NCBI RefSeq assembly: GCF_014217835.1
Contig: NZ_CP055263.1
Span: 1,377,001 to 1,441,000, forward strand
Source: Metabacillus sp. KUDC1714
GTDB taxonomy: Bacteria > Bacillota > Bacilli > Bacillales > Bacillaceae
Length of the DNA stretch: 64,000 nucleotides
Direction of reading: 5' to 3'
Within the stretch, counting starts at the first letter, position 1, and the number at the start of each line of letters is the position of its first letter. Both the position numbers and the translations under genes were made by a program. The notes under the pieces are model-generated. The model was not told the origin of the DNA and made no database searches. It was given only the letters and a program-made list of their open reading frames with translations. Positions 28,798 through 36,680 of this stretch are shown piece by piece.

Positions 28798-28944
28798 AAA
28801 AGCGGAAGTACCCGTTTAGCGACGTATGAACTGGAGCACTCCGTATGAGATAAAGGAAACACGAAGAGCGTAGCGATTCGATGTTGACTTATCGTAAGGA
28901 GGAGTGTGAAGTTCACTAGTCGCTGGGTACTGGAGCTAGACACC
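28798..28944. repeat. Bacillaceae intergenic imperfect palindrome
   Basis: About 147 bp beginning AAAGCGGAAGTACCC and ending GGGTACTGGAGCTAGACACC. The outer arms (AGTACCC...AGCGAC and GTCGCT.GGGTACT) are complementary. The 'CTGGAGCTAGACACC' end is common to a widespread Bacillaceae repeat; a diverged relative is at 12759-12891. The rest of the 342-nt gap has no ORF. Confidence 0.7.
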
Positions 28945-29068
28945 AAACTAAGTACAAAAACCTTATACTTTCTTCTAAAGAAAAACTACCACTTGAATAG
29001 TTGTAACTATTCATCTAAAATCACATATGGCTACATATTTATATAATAAAAATTGATAGGTGATAAAT

Positions 29069-30916
29069 TTGGTAATAAAACGTAATGATCCTTGTCCTTG
29101 TGGCAGTGGAAAAAAATATAAAAAATGCTGTTTAAATACAGCGAATGTCATTCAAATTCAAGAAGTTAAGGAAGAACGATTCTTTCAAAATAAACATATG
29201 CTTGTGTTAAAGCTTAGAGATTTTATGAACAAAGAGGTACCGGCAAACAAGTATTACCAATTGCAATCTGAATTCAAAAAACGGTCCCAGCATGCGATTA
29301 AAGGAAAATATGAAACGGGCTTTTTCGAGTTTTGGTTGTTTTTCTTCCATCGTTTTGAAAATGGACTTCGTGGGATCGAATGGTTTACAAGGGAAATAGC
29401 CCCACGTCTTTCAGAAGAAGAACGTCAGATGGCTAATACTTGGCAGGAGCTAACGCCAAAAATCGTCCAGGCAGTTAATAGGGAAGCAGATATCATTTAT
29501 TATGAAGATCGGTTTACGAATAAGCAATACCGTGTACCTTTTATTAAAAATGATGATCCTGAGTTTGTCCCGTGGTATGGCACAATTGGACTGCTTGAAC
29601 CATTTGAGCAATTGTTCTATTTTAATGGTGTAAGAGTTTTCGAAGATCCTATGGGTGTAAATCGAGCAGTTAAAAAGGTTGAAGAACTAGCTGAAACCTT
29701 TAATCAAAGCCATGAGCAAGTACTATTTAATTACTTTCCAGAGGTAATAGCTGCATTAAAAACAGATGAAGCGATGGTGAACTCTGAAAGTAAAGAGATT
29801 AGTGAATATACGCTTCAATATCATGTTCTAGATGAAAAAGCTCTTTCTGCTCTATTCGAAAGCAATCAGCAGTTTATGATTGACTCTTGGGAAATAAATA
29901 AAAAGCTTGGCAGTTGGGTTGATAGCTGGTACGTGTATACAGATAGTGAAATTTCAAGTCCGATACATCTCGGGAAATTATCAGGGAAATTTACTGTAGA
30001 AAATAATGTCTTACAGTTCATTAGCTTGGATCATGCTCGTGTTGAGGAATTCAAACAACTTATGGAAAGCTTAATTGCTTCTTCTGCTCTATCGTTTAAG
30101 AATGAAAAAATAAATACACTAACAATTCCTTTCCAAGCTGAAATAAGAGAATTGGTGGTTTCTTATGATAAGGGCATACCTCAATACTTTGCTCTATATG
30201 CGCAAAATAACATACAATTTGAATTAGATCAACCAATTGGACTGTTTAACGGTCTATCCATTAGAGAATTGATTGATGCGGGAAGAAAAGATGACGCAGA
30301 CAGCTGGCTAAAACAAATGGAATACAATATGTATCAACAAGTACAGCAACAATTTAAACAAGTCGCAACGACAGCAGACTATAATACGGTTCGTAAAGAG
30401 CTCGGCCTTGCCCTTTCACCCTTTGTTACAGGTGGAGAAAATAGAACATCAACTTTTGAAAAGCTTGCAACTCAGAATCCCGAGGGCCAACATGTAGTGA
30501 AAAAAGAGGACATCCCATACTACGAGCAACTCGGCTTCACACCAGATAATGTTAACACCTTCTACTCAGACGACTTTGTGGCCTTCTTTAAAGAAAAAAC
30601 AGAAGGTAAATCTGAGAATACAATCAGAAAATATAGATTTAGTCTATCTGACTTAAGAATGATATTAGAGAATTATGAACTTAACAGCTGGGAGAACTGT
30701 GATCAAGAATTCTGGACCCGAGTTATGATCATCGACTTTATCGGACTTTATGAGGTCTTGACTAAAACAGCCATAAAGGATTTCATCAGCACAACAAAAG
30801 CCTTGGCAAAATGGCTTGATCAACAGAACAAAACATCCTCATTAGCTAAGATTGTTGCGCAAGTGGCAAAGGAAACTGAAGAAGAAATGATGCGTTCGGT
30901 TGAGGTTTATTTATGA
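29069..30916 (+). CDS. SEC-C motif protein, unknown function
   Basis: 615 residues from a TTG at 29069 (AGGTG 7 nt upstream). An N-terminal zinc-binding SEC-C motif, C9-x-C11-x8-C20-C21 (NDPCPCGSGKKYKKCC), as at the SecA C terminus and on many unrelated proteins. The rest, about 60-610, has aromatic-rich blocks (FFEFWLFFFHRFENGLRGIEW, near 75-95) and a C-terminal helical region after 500 with an 'ENTIRKYRFSLSDLRMIL' stretch that looks like the N-terminal SAM-like domain of tyrosine recombinases, but no catalytic domain follows. Function unknown. Confidence 0.75.
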   Translation: MVIKRNDPCPCGSGKKYKKCCLNTANVIQIQEVKEERFFQNKHMLVLKLRDFMNKEVPANKYYQLQSEFKKRSQHAIKGKYETGFFEFWLFFFHRFENGLRGIEWFTREIAPRLSEEERQMANTWQELTPKIVQAVNREADIIYYEDRFTNKQYRVPFIKNDDPEFVPWYGTIGLLEPFEQLFYFNGVRVFEDPMGVNRAVKKVEELAETFNQSHEQVLFNYFPEVIAALKTDEAMVNSESKEISEYTLQYHVLDEKALSALFESNQQFMIDSWEINKKLGSWVDSWYVYTDSEISSPIHLGKLSGKFTVENNVLQFISLDHARVEEFKQLMESLIASSALSFKNEKINTLTIPFQAEIRELVVSYDKGIPQYFALYAQNNIQFELDQPIGLFNGLSIRELIDAGRKDDADSWLKQMEYNMYQQVQQQFKQVATTADYNTVRKELGLALSPFVTGGENRTSTFEKLATQNPEGQHVVKKEDIPYYEQLGFTPDNVNTFYSDDFVAFFKEKTEGKSENTIRKYRFSLSDLRMILENYELNSWENCDQEFWTRVMIIDFIGLYEVLTKTAIKDFISTTKALAKWLDQQNKTSSLAKIVAQVAKETEEEMMRSVEVYL

Positions 30917-30979
30917 TACATTATTTAAATTAACAATTTGTTTCGTACGGTTACTTCAAGAGAAAATCAATCCTATCTC

Positions 30980-31008
30980 TTGATATCGATGTATTATTTA
31001 CTTATAAT
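30980..31008 (+). promoter_or_regulatory. Sigma-A promoter of antisense RNA 1
   Basis: TTGATA, a 17-nt spacer and a consensus TATAAT. The same element (TTGATA-N17-TATAAT) precedes the second cassette at 51830. Confidence 0.8.
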
Positions 31009-31014
31009 CTAGGT

Positions 31015-31160
31015 AAGAATAAAAAAGATCAGGTGCTAAGAACACCTGATCAAGCAGACTACATGCCGCACGAGAGCGGCTAATCAAGTATATAGTTTTA
31101 AAAAGAAGTAATTACCCATTTACCTTGGTCGGGTTGGGCAAGTTACTTCTTTTTGTTTTG
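31015..31160 (+). ncRNA. Candidate type I antitoxin RNA (cassette 1)
   Basis: Predicted ~145-nt RNA from the promoter at 30980-31008 to a hairpin terminator at 31100-31154 (12-bp stem AAAAAGAAGTAA/TTACTTCTTTTT plus T-run). It is convergent with the toxin ORF and antisense to the 3' part of the toxin mRNA, as in TxpA/RatA and BsrG/SR4 of B. subtilis. It carries the word CTACATGCCGC..GAGCGGC, also found in cassette 2. Transcription itself is inferred. Confidence 0.7.
31027..31051 (-). terminator. Terminator of toxin mRNA 1
   Basis: Perfect 9-bp stem GATCAGGTG/CACCTGATC with a 7-nt loop, followed on the minus strand by TTTTTT. It forms the 3' end of the toxin transcript and also lies at the 5' end of the antisense RNA. 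Confidence 0.8.
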
Positions 31161-31247
31161 ATGTAACATAATGACAATTGTTAAAACACCAATCAAAACT
31201 AGATTTGATTTTAGTGCAATAGACATTGCTTCAAATGTTGTCATCAT
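31143..31247 (-). CDS. Hol-Tox/TxpA-like type I toxin (cassette 1)
   Basis: A 34-residue ORF: MMTTFEAMSIALKSNLVLIG, then VLTIVIMLHQNKKK. It has the layout of Bacillus type I toxins (putative holin-like toxin family; BsrG, TxpA): a short 'MxxxEAL/M' start, one hydrophobic helix and a Lys tail. GGGAGGTGG precedes the double ATG. Such toxins insert into the membrane and are silenced by an antisense RNA. It is too small for routine gene calling. Confidence 0.78.
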   Translation of the reverse strand: MMTTFEAMSIALKSNLVLIGVLTIVIMLHQNKKK

Positions 31248-31249
31248 TT

Positions 31250-31272
31250 CCACCTCCCTTCAAGGAAAGTGG
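31250..31272 (-). promoter_or_regulatory. Hairpin sequestering the toxin 1 ribosome site
   Basis: In the toxin mRNA, CCACTTTCC pairs with GGGAGGTGG around the loop TTGAA, burying the Shine-Dalgarno. The second cassette has the same structure with compensating changes. Confidence 0.65.
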
Positions 31273-31307
31273 CTAACCGCCCACCCGCTTATGTAGTTGC
31301 TAAATCT

Positions 31308-31316
31308 ATTTTATCA
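31308..31316 (-). promoter_or_regulatory. Extended -10 promoter of toxin 1
   Basis: TG-A-TAAAAT on the minus strand about 65 nt upstream of the toxin start; cassette 2 has TG-A-TAATAT at the same place. No clear -35. Confidence 0.5.
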
Positions 31317-31387
31317 TTTACATTACTAAACTACTACCAAAATCAAACATACGTTCCTTTTTCATCTATTTATTTACCCCTTAGAAT

Positions 31388-32260
31388 CTAATACCTCGTC
31401 AAATCCAACTTCGACCCATAAAACAAATCATACTCCCGCGGATCATAGGCTATAAACCCACTCCCTGGCGTAAATGTAAGCTCACCAAAATAAATCTTAT
31501 TGGCTGTTTGATAAAGATCGACACGAACTAAAGGAAAATCCTTAGACAGTTCCTTAGCGATCGTCACCATCTCATTTAGCATCGTGGGTTTTTGAATTTG
31601 TTCTTCTGATTTAGGATAAAGCAAACGAAATGCTAACGGCTCCCACTTTGGTGTAAAAAGGTCTCGCTTGTGGCTGTCAAACCTTTCACTGTCCACTTGG
31701 ATAAATAATGGTTCACCAAGGAAACAAAAGAATTTGTAATCCTTTAGATCCTCTTCTTCTTTACCAATATATTCTTCCACGATAATCCTTCCTGTTAAAG
31801 GTTTATAGTTCGGCTCGCCACTGACATCATAGAAATTAGTTCCAAGCCAATCTCCACATTTCTTTTTTAATTCCGCTAAATCAAGCTTGCTTTTATCAAG
31901 GATCACTTCATTCCACCCTGAACCATGTGTGGCCTTAAGCACAAATTTTTCAGGCAGCTTTTCGAAGTCTATTTCATCTACTGTTGAATAAACACCGAAA
32001 AGGGGGATTAAGAACTCTTCACCAATTGTTTTGCTTATGAACTCTCTAACTTGATATTTATCAACATAACGCGCGAATTTTTCTAAATTTCCATTCAGCT
32101 TCAACCATTGAATTTTTTCTGATAATGTTTGGGGATTGTTTAGTGGACATGGATAACCATGGTAGTTATGAAAATAAAATTCAATAAATGATTTCAATCC
32201 GAATTGTTCCAGGTATTCCTTTTTAGAGTCTGCATTCCTTACATTAACTGTTTTTTCCAA
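31388..32260 (-). CDS. TupA-like ATP-grasp protein
   Basis: 290 residues of the TupA-like ATP-grasp family, found in operons for wall polymers and capsules and named for teichuronopeptide synthesis. Features: an N-terminal 'YHGYPCPLNNPQTLSEKIQWLK' block, the K-rich nucleotide site VLKATHGSGWNEVI, the EEYIG hinge, DYKFFCFLGEP and the metal-binding end VRVDLYQTANKIYFGELTFTPG. It probably ligates an amino acid to a sugar acid. The start is a TTG with a distant GAGGTG. A stand-alone gene here. Confidence 0.85.
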   Translation of the reverse strand: MEKTVNVRNADSKKEYLEQFGLKSFIEFYFHNYHGYPCPLNNPQTLSEKIQWLKLNGNLEKFARYVDKYQVREFISKTIGEEFLIPLFGVYSTVDEIDFEKLPEKFVLKATHGSGWNEVILDKSKLDLAELKKKCGDWLGTNFYDVSGEPNYKPLTGRIIVEEYIGKEEEDLKDYKFFCFLGEPLFIQVDSERFDSHKRDLFTPKWEPLAFRLLYPKSEEQIQKPTMLNEMVTIAKELSKDFPLVRVDLYQTANKIYFGELTFTPGSGFIAYDPREYDLFYGSKLDLTRY

Positions 32261-32418
32261 AGTACGAGTTCACCTCGATTCAACTATGTAGTTTGATTAC
32301 ATTAGGGACAAAGTTTTCCGCAAAAACCATGTAAGTAAAACGAACAATAGCATGGAATAATCTCATGTTTCATTCTATTATGATTGGTATAACTGTAAAT
32401 CACAAAGGGGTGGTAGCT

Positions 32419-32604
32419 TTGAAACAATATGTATTCACATTTGATACGAACGATTGTCAACGTGATCTTATCTTCAATGCTAGTGGGATTGTTGATGCGG
32501 TGAACCAACTCAAATTTATCATGAATGTACTTAAAGCCGACAGCAACTATCAGACAAAAAGTGTTTACTACAAAGGGATTATTTTTAACAATCATCTTCT
32601 ATAA
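32419..32604 (+). CDS. Small conserved-looking protein, unknown
   Basis: 61 residues from a TTG at 32419 with AAAGGGG 8 nt upstream. Soluble, mixed alpha/beta; MKQYVFTFDTNDCQRDLIFN begins the protein. No family recognised. It is flanked by a divergent ATP-grasp gene and a decayed region. Confidence 0.45.
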   Translation: MKQYVFTFDTNDCQRDLIFNASGIVDAVNQLKFIMNVLKADSNYQTKSVYYKGIIFNNHLL

Positions 32605-32677
32605 TATTTGACTTAAAAGCCGTTTATCCTTTATAAAAAAACGCTTTTCAACCAGTAAATTAACTCACTTTAAGAAA

Positions 32678-32704
32678 ATGGGTTGAACTTTTTGTTCAAC
32701 CCAT
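32678..32704 (-). terminator. Hairpin terminator
   Basis: Perfect 11-bp stem ATGGGTTGAAC/GTTCAACCCAT with a T5 loop; minus-strand downstream is TTTTC. It fits the end of the remnant gene at 32731. Confidence 0.65.
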
Positions 32705-32730
32705 AAACTTGCTGATCACCCTTATGAATC

Positions 32731-32945
32731 TCATTCATTGGTTATCTCTTCATCTATTGCCGGGACATTTTCTTCTGGAGAAGGCTCTACCGTCTCTTCC
32801 CCTTCAACATTCGTTTCTTCTTCTATATATGAATCATCAGGTATCTCTTCTTCATAACCAGCATCTTCAAGCTATAATCTCCACCCTAAAATAACCAAAA
32901 TCATCTAGGTAGTCTTGGTAGTAGTAGACTCCTTCTTCAGATCAC
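32731..32945 (-). pseudogene. Remnant of an acidic secreted-protein-like gene (frameshifted)
   Basis: On the minus strand an open frame encodes YYYQDYLDDFGYFRVEII then stops, and the +1 frame continues at once with LEDAGYEEEIPDDSYIEEET and a further Glu/Pro-rich tail to a TGA at 32731, followed by a terminator. Neither half has a good start codon, although a GGGGAGGGGTG purine stretch is upstream. A broken gene with a surviving 3' end fits best. The rest of the 32605-33122 gap shows nothing else. Confidence 0.35.
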
Positions 32946-33047
32946 CCCTCCCCTATTACTTTTGAACTATATCTATCATATTGGAGAGAAGGAGATTTTA
33001 CAATAAAAATCCAGTTTGTTTTTTTCTACCAAAAATATCATAAGAAA

Positions 33048-33081
33048 AGGGGCTGGACTCAGGCAATATGGTCCAACCCCT
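33048..33081 (-). terminator. Terminator of inhA
   Basis: 11-bp stem with one mismatch (AGGGGCTGGAC with GTCCAACCCCT), minus-strand TTTTCTT, 41 nt after the stop codon. Confidence 0.65.
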
Positions 33082-33122
33082 CTAAAAATATTTTCATATA
33101 AAGATATCTTCAAGCTAAGAGC

Positions 33123-35498
33123 TTATTTAAAAATCATCACCTTCCCAACCGTACCATCTTCACTCTCTCCAACAACACGGAACTTCAATCCTGTATTTGG
33201 TACATTTCGTCCAGCATCGACAAGTCCTTTGTTGCTGTAGTCGGCACTATCATCAAATAACGGATTGCGCTGGGTAAAGTTATCCTTTAATGTTAAGCCA
33301 TTGATGCTTGAGTAATCTAAGAACATTTTACTAGATTTATCAAGGCTAAATGCCGCATCATTTAATTGGTAACGAGCCGAAGCAACTGTACCGTCACTCC
33401 AATAGTTCGTATGCTGATCAGCATCAACAAGACCTAGAAAACCCTCTCCTGGATGAATACCTGTCCAGTTATTATCATAGGAATTGTCGACATACCAAAC
33501 GACTAAGCCTGGATCAAAGCTCATTAGGCTAGCACCACGGCGGATATGTGCTAAGCCTGCATCCACATCATTATGTGATCTCCATTCTAATAAATAGTAG
33601 TTTTCAGAAGAGAAGGTTCCTTCATCCTTCTTAAAGCCTGCAAATGTAAAGGCAGAATCTCCTTCAGCATTATCATTTACTAGCGTATTACCATCAGCCT
33701 TTATCACAATATCATCAACATAGAAGCCAGGCATCGCCACCGCTACGTCTGTCCAATAGTTAAATTTCACTTCAATAGTTTTCCCTTTATATGCGGAAAG
33801 ATCAAAGTTAGCATCAACCCACCCATTCGAATTCCCTGTAATCCCATGCCCTGGATTTTGTTCATTTGGATTTTCAGTCGTTGTGATGTTTCCAGAAATA
33901 GCCGTCCATTCACTAGCACCTGCCTCTTTTACTTGAACAGATGCATAATCCCAATCTGCCTCAATGTCATACCACGCTTTAAATGTAAGTTCAGCACTTG
34001 TCGCACTCGTTAAATCAACAGAAGTGGTCATCGAATGATCCAGCTCATCACCACTACCACTAAAATACTCAAACTGCCCACTAGCTGGCGTGTTTACAAT
34101 CGTTTTTTTATCAGGAAGATTTACTCTTACTGCATCTTGATTTGTTCCCTTTGTAACAGCTTCATCTAATAAGATTGTTGTTCCTTCGCTTGTTACATCG
34201 GCACCATTTATTGTTGTTCCCGTTAACCAGTTACCACCATGTGCTGCCTGTAGAAATTCTTTTGCATATGGGCTAAAACCAGTTGGTTCTGTTCCAGGAA
34301 TTTTCCCTGCCCAGCTGCCCGCTGACATAATCGACCAGTATTCAACAGGCTCACCTGCACCACTATAGATTGTGTCATATTCATCTGGAAGGCCTAAATC
34401 ATGGCCATATTCATGCGCGAACACACCAGCTGCGCCATCTTCTGGTTCAATTGTATAATCCCAAGCACCTAACAAACCACCGAAGCGGTCACTATTAGAC
34501 GTTGCATTTGGAACCGCAACAGGACCCGTACTTAACTTAGAACGATGGGACCAAATTGCATCACCAGCAAGCTTGCCGCCCCCAGCCTCTTCACCAACAC
34601 CTGCATGAATCACCATTAAATGATCAATAATCCCGTCTGGCTCAGCATACACACCATCACCATCATAATCATCGCGATCCCATTGGTCGTATTCTGTTAA
34701 ATTAACATTAGGATCTGCTGATGCTTTTTTCAGTGCTTCATAAACTAATTCACGCGGGCGTGCATCATTGCCGTCAGGCGCAGGATCATTCCCTCCATAA
34801 TAGCTTGCAGGATGTTCAGCGGTATACCAGCCAGCTACCTGCCCTTCAACGGTATAGCTCTCACCTGATTGCTTCTCATAGTACTGTTTCATTGAGACAA
34901 GGCTTTCTCCATTTGGACCTTCATAGCCATCATCACCAAAGATCATACTCTGGAAGTGCTCAAGTGGATAATCCTCATAAAACATGTCTGTTTCTTCCTT
35001 TGTAATTGAACCTTGCTTATAGTCAGGAAAATCTATCGCAAGCACAAGAACCTTATCCTCACGAACAGCTCCTGTGTAATCCTCTTGTACGACAGAATCA
35101 ACCTTATTTTTCTTTGCTTGTCCAAGCTTGTTGCCATTGCCATTTTTTAAGCCTTGATTAGTGGACTCATCAGAACCTTCAAGCTTCTCAATTGGCTTTG
35201 GTAGTTTATCTTTAGCTGAACCTACTTTATTTTTCCCTTTAAGATACTCTTGCAAGGCCTTATCTGCTTGAGCTTGAGTAGCATTTTTAGAAATCTTCCC
35301 TTGCTTTTTAAGCATTTCGATTAATCTCTCATCATTGGCCATACCTAAATCAGCGGTTACACCGAGAGTCGGTGCCGTCACTTCTTTTAATGCTGTTTCA
35401 GCGGCTACCTTCTGCGCAGGTGAAAAGGCCCCTAGCGCAAATGTGCTTAGCCCTAGTGCCATTGCCATAGCGGTTTTTATTGCTTTCCCCTTCTTCAA
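33123..35498 (-). CDS. inhA: Immune inhibitor A (M6 zinc metalloprotease)
   Basis: Secreted protease, known in the B. cereus group for degrading host and self proteins. 791 residues from a TTG at 35498 (AAGGGGAG 6 nt upstream), which gives a clean signal peptide (MKKGKAIKTAMAMALGLSTF); the longer frame would add 26 residues and lacks a ribosome site. Zinc site H362-E363-H366 and D372 in HEYGHDLGLPDEYD. A propeptide runs to about 140 and a C-terminal immunoglobulin/MAM-like beta region (WYDIEADWDYASVQV, FYVDDIVIKADG) follows. Length and domains match InhA. Monocistronic. Confidence 0.93.
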   Translation of the reverse strand: MKKGKAIKTAMAMALGLSTFALGAFSPAQKVAAETALKEVTAPTLGVTADLGMANDERLIEMLKKQGKISKNATQAQADKALQEYLKGKNKVGSAKDKLPKPIEKLEGSDESTNQGLKNGNGNKLGQAKKNKVDSVVQEDYTGAVREDKVLVLAIDFPDYKQGSITKEETDMFYEDYPLEHFQSMIFGDDGYEGPNGESLVSMKQYYEKQSGESYTVEGQVAGWYTAEHPASYYGGNDPAPDGNDARPRELVYEALKKASADPNVNLTEYDQWDRDDYDGDGVYAEPDGIIDHLMVIHAGVGEEAGGGKLAGDAIWSHRSKLSTGPVAVPNATSNSDRFGGLLGAWDYTIEPEDGAAGVFAHEYGHDLGLPDEYDTIYSGAGEPVEYWSIMSAGSWAGKIPGTEPTGFSPYAKEFLQAAHGGNWLTGTTINGADVTSEGTTILLDEAVTKGTNQDAVRVNLPDKKTIVNTPASGQFEYFSGSGDELDHSMTTSVDLTSATSAELTFKAWYDIEADWDYASVQVKEAGASEWTAISGNITTTENPNEQNPGHGITGNSNGWVDANFDLSAYKGKTIEVKFNYWTDVAVAMPGFYVDDIVIKADGNTLVNDNAEGDSAFTFAGFKKDEGTFSSENYYLLEWRSHNDVDAGLAHIRRGASLMSFDPGLVVWYVDNSYDNNWTGIHPGEGFLGLVDADQHTNYWSDGTVASARYQLNDAAFSLDKSSKMFLDYSSINGLTLKDNFTQRNPLFDDSADYSNKGLVDAGRNVPNTGLKFRVVGESEDGTVGKVMIFK

Positions 35499-36011
35499 CC
35501 CAATCTCCCCTTTATTTGTACGTTTATGTTTCCTGACTAAACCATTTCGTCCCACGAAATAAATACTCCTTTTCAAAACGAGAAAATGAAGTAAAAGTCC
35601 TTATTCGTTTTATTGGAATAGTACTTTCGTCGAAGAGAATTCAGTCACATATTGTTGGAATAAGGGGATATTATTATTTTAGACTATTTATTCATGTTGT
35701 TTTTTTGCAACAACCTTTTAATCACTCCTATAAATCGTGATTAAATACCTATAAAAATTAAAACTATCATTATTCCCAAAGAATTATTCACTAACTTTTT
35801 AGTTTATCTCCCCTTCAAATCTTCTCTAGACAAATCTCGCCATAGATTATTCTACAAAAATTCTGTTAAAGCTACATTTAGTTGAGAGCGTTCAGGGAAA
35901 AGAATATTTCACACAATACACAGATACACAAAACCCAAAATTCGCCAAATTTCGGGTGGTGACAGGCACCATCCCGTTGTAAGATAGTAAATAGATAGGG
36001 AGGGAACAAAA
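35499..36011. other. Intergenic stretch between inhA and a two-component system
   Basis: Divergent regulatory region; no ORF credible. It holds one REP copy (35941-35970, entered separately) 40 nt before the regulator gene. No sharp promoter was found for inhA. Confidence 0.5.
35941..35970 (+). repeat. REP-like repeat copy 1
   Basis: Contains CGGGTGGTGACAGGCACC preceded by TTCGCCAAATTT; one mismatch from the window consensus (TTCGACAAATTT). Same orientation as the three copies around the RAYT gene. Confidence 0.85.
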
Positions 36012-36680
36012 ATGAACATCCTATACATAGAAGACGACAAAGAAATCGGCCAATGGGTTCAAAATGACTTAACTTCAAAAGGATTCGATGTTACCTGGCT
36101 AACCTCTGGTATCAATTTGCCAGCAAGCTTTGATAAATTTGATCTTGTTATTTTAGATGTGATGCTTCCTGGGTTAGATGGGTTTTCACTTGGGAGAAGA
36201 ATTAAAAAAGGAAACCCTGAGCTCCCAATTATTATGCTATCAGCAAGGTCATCGCTTGAGGATAAATTAGAAGGACTCGAATTTGCGGATGATTATGTTA
36301 CAAAGCCGTTTCATCCAGAGGAGCTTGCGAAACGGGTTGAAATTTTATTGCGTAGGTTTGATCGCAGCTCACCAGCCAAAAAACAGCTAAAGCATTTAGA
36401 GATCGATCTAGCAAGCAATATCATTATCAATACAACTAGCGGAGAAGAGATCCTCTTAACTGGCAAACAGCATCAAATTTTCACATATTTTATGAGACAT
36501 CTTAATCAAATTTTAACAAAGGAACAGCTCTATGAAGGTGTCTGGGAGGAACCCTATATCGAAGGTGATAAGACCTTAATGGTTCATATTCGGTTTTTAA
36601 GAGAAAAGCTAGAAATAAATCCATCACAGCCAGAAATTATTGAAACAATTCGCGGAATCGGTTATCGGGTGAAATCATGA
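36012..36680 (+). CDS. OmpR-family response regulator
   Basis: 222 residues: receiver (acidic E7-D8-D9, phospho-acceptor D49 in VILDVMLPG, K98 in YVTKPF) and winged-helix domain 125-222 ending IRGIGYRVKS. The loop before DDYVTKPF is one residue shorter than usual (GLEFADDY), a mark of this subgroup. GGGAGGG precedes the start. It overlaps the kinase gene by 4 nt. It is divergent from inhA, but a regulatory link is only positional. Confidence 0.85.
   Translation: MNILYIEDDKEIGQWVQNDLTSKGFDVTWLTSGINLPASFDKFDLVILDVMLPGLDGFSLGRRIKKGNPELPIIMLSARSSLEDKLEGLEFADDYVTKPFHPEELAKRVEILLRRFDRSSPAKKQLKHLEIDLASNIIINTTSGEEILLTGKQHQIFTYFMRHLNQILTKEQLYEGVWEEPYIEGDKTLMVHIRFLREKLEINPSQPEIIETIRGIGYRVKS

Noticed and set aside
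32709..32894. 61-codon plus-strand frame rich in Leu
   Set aside because: Complement of the acidic remnant on the minus strand; no RBS.
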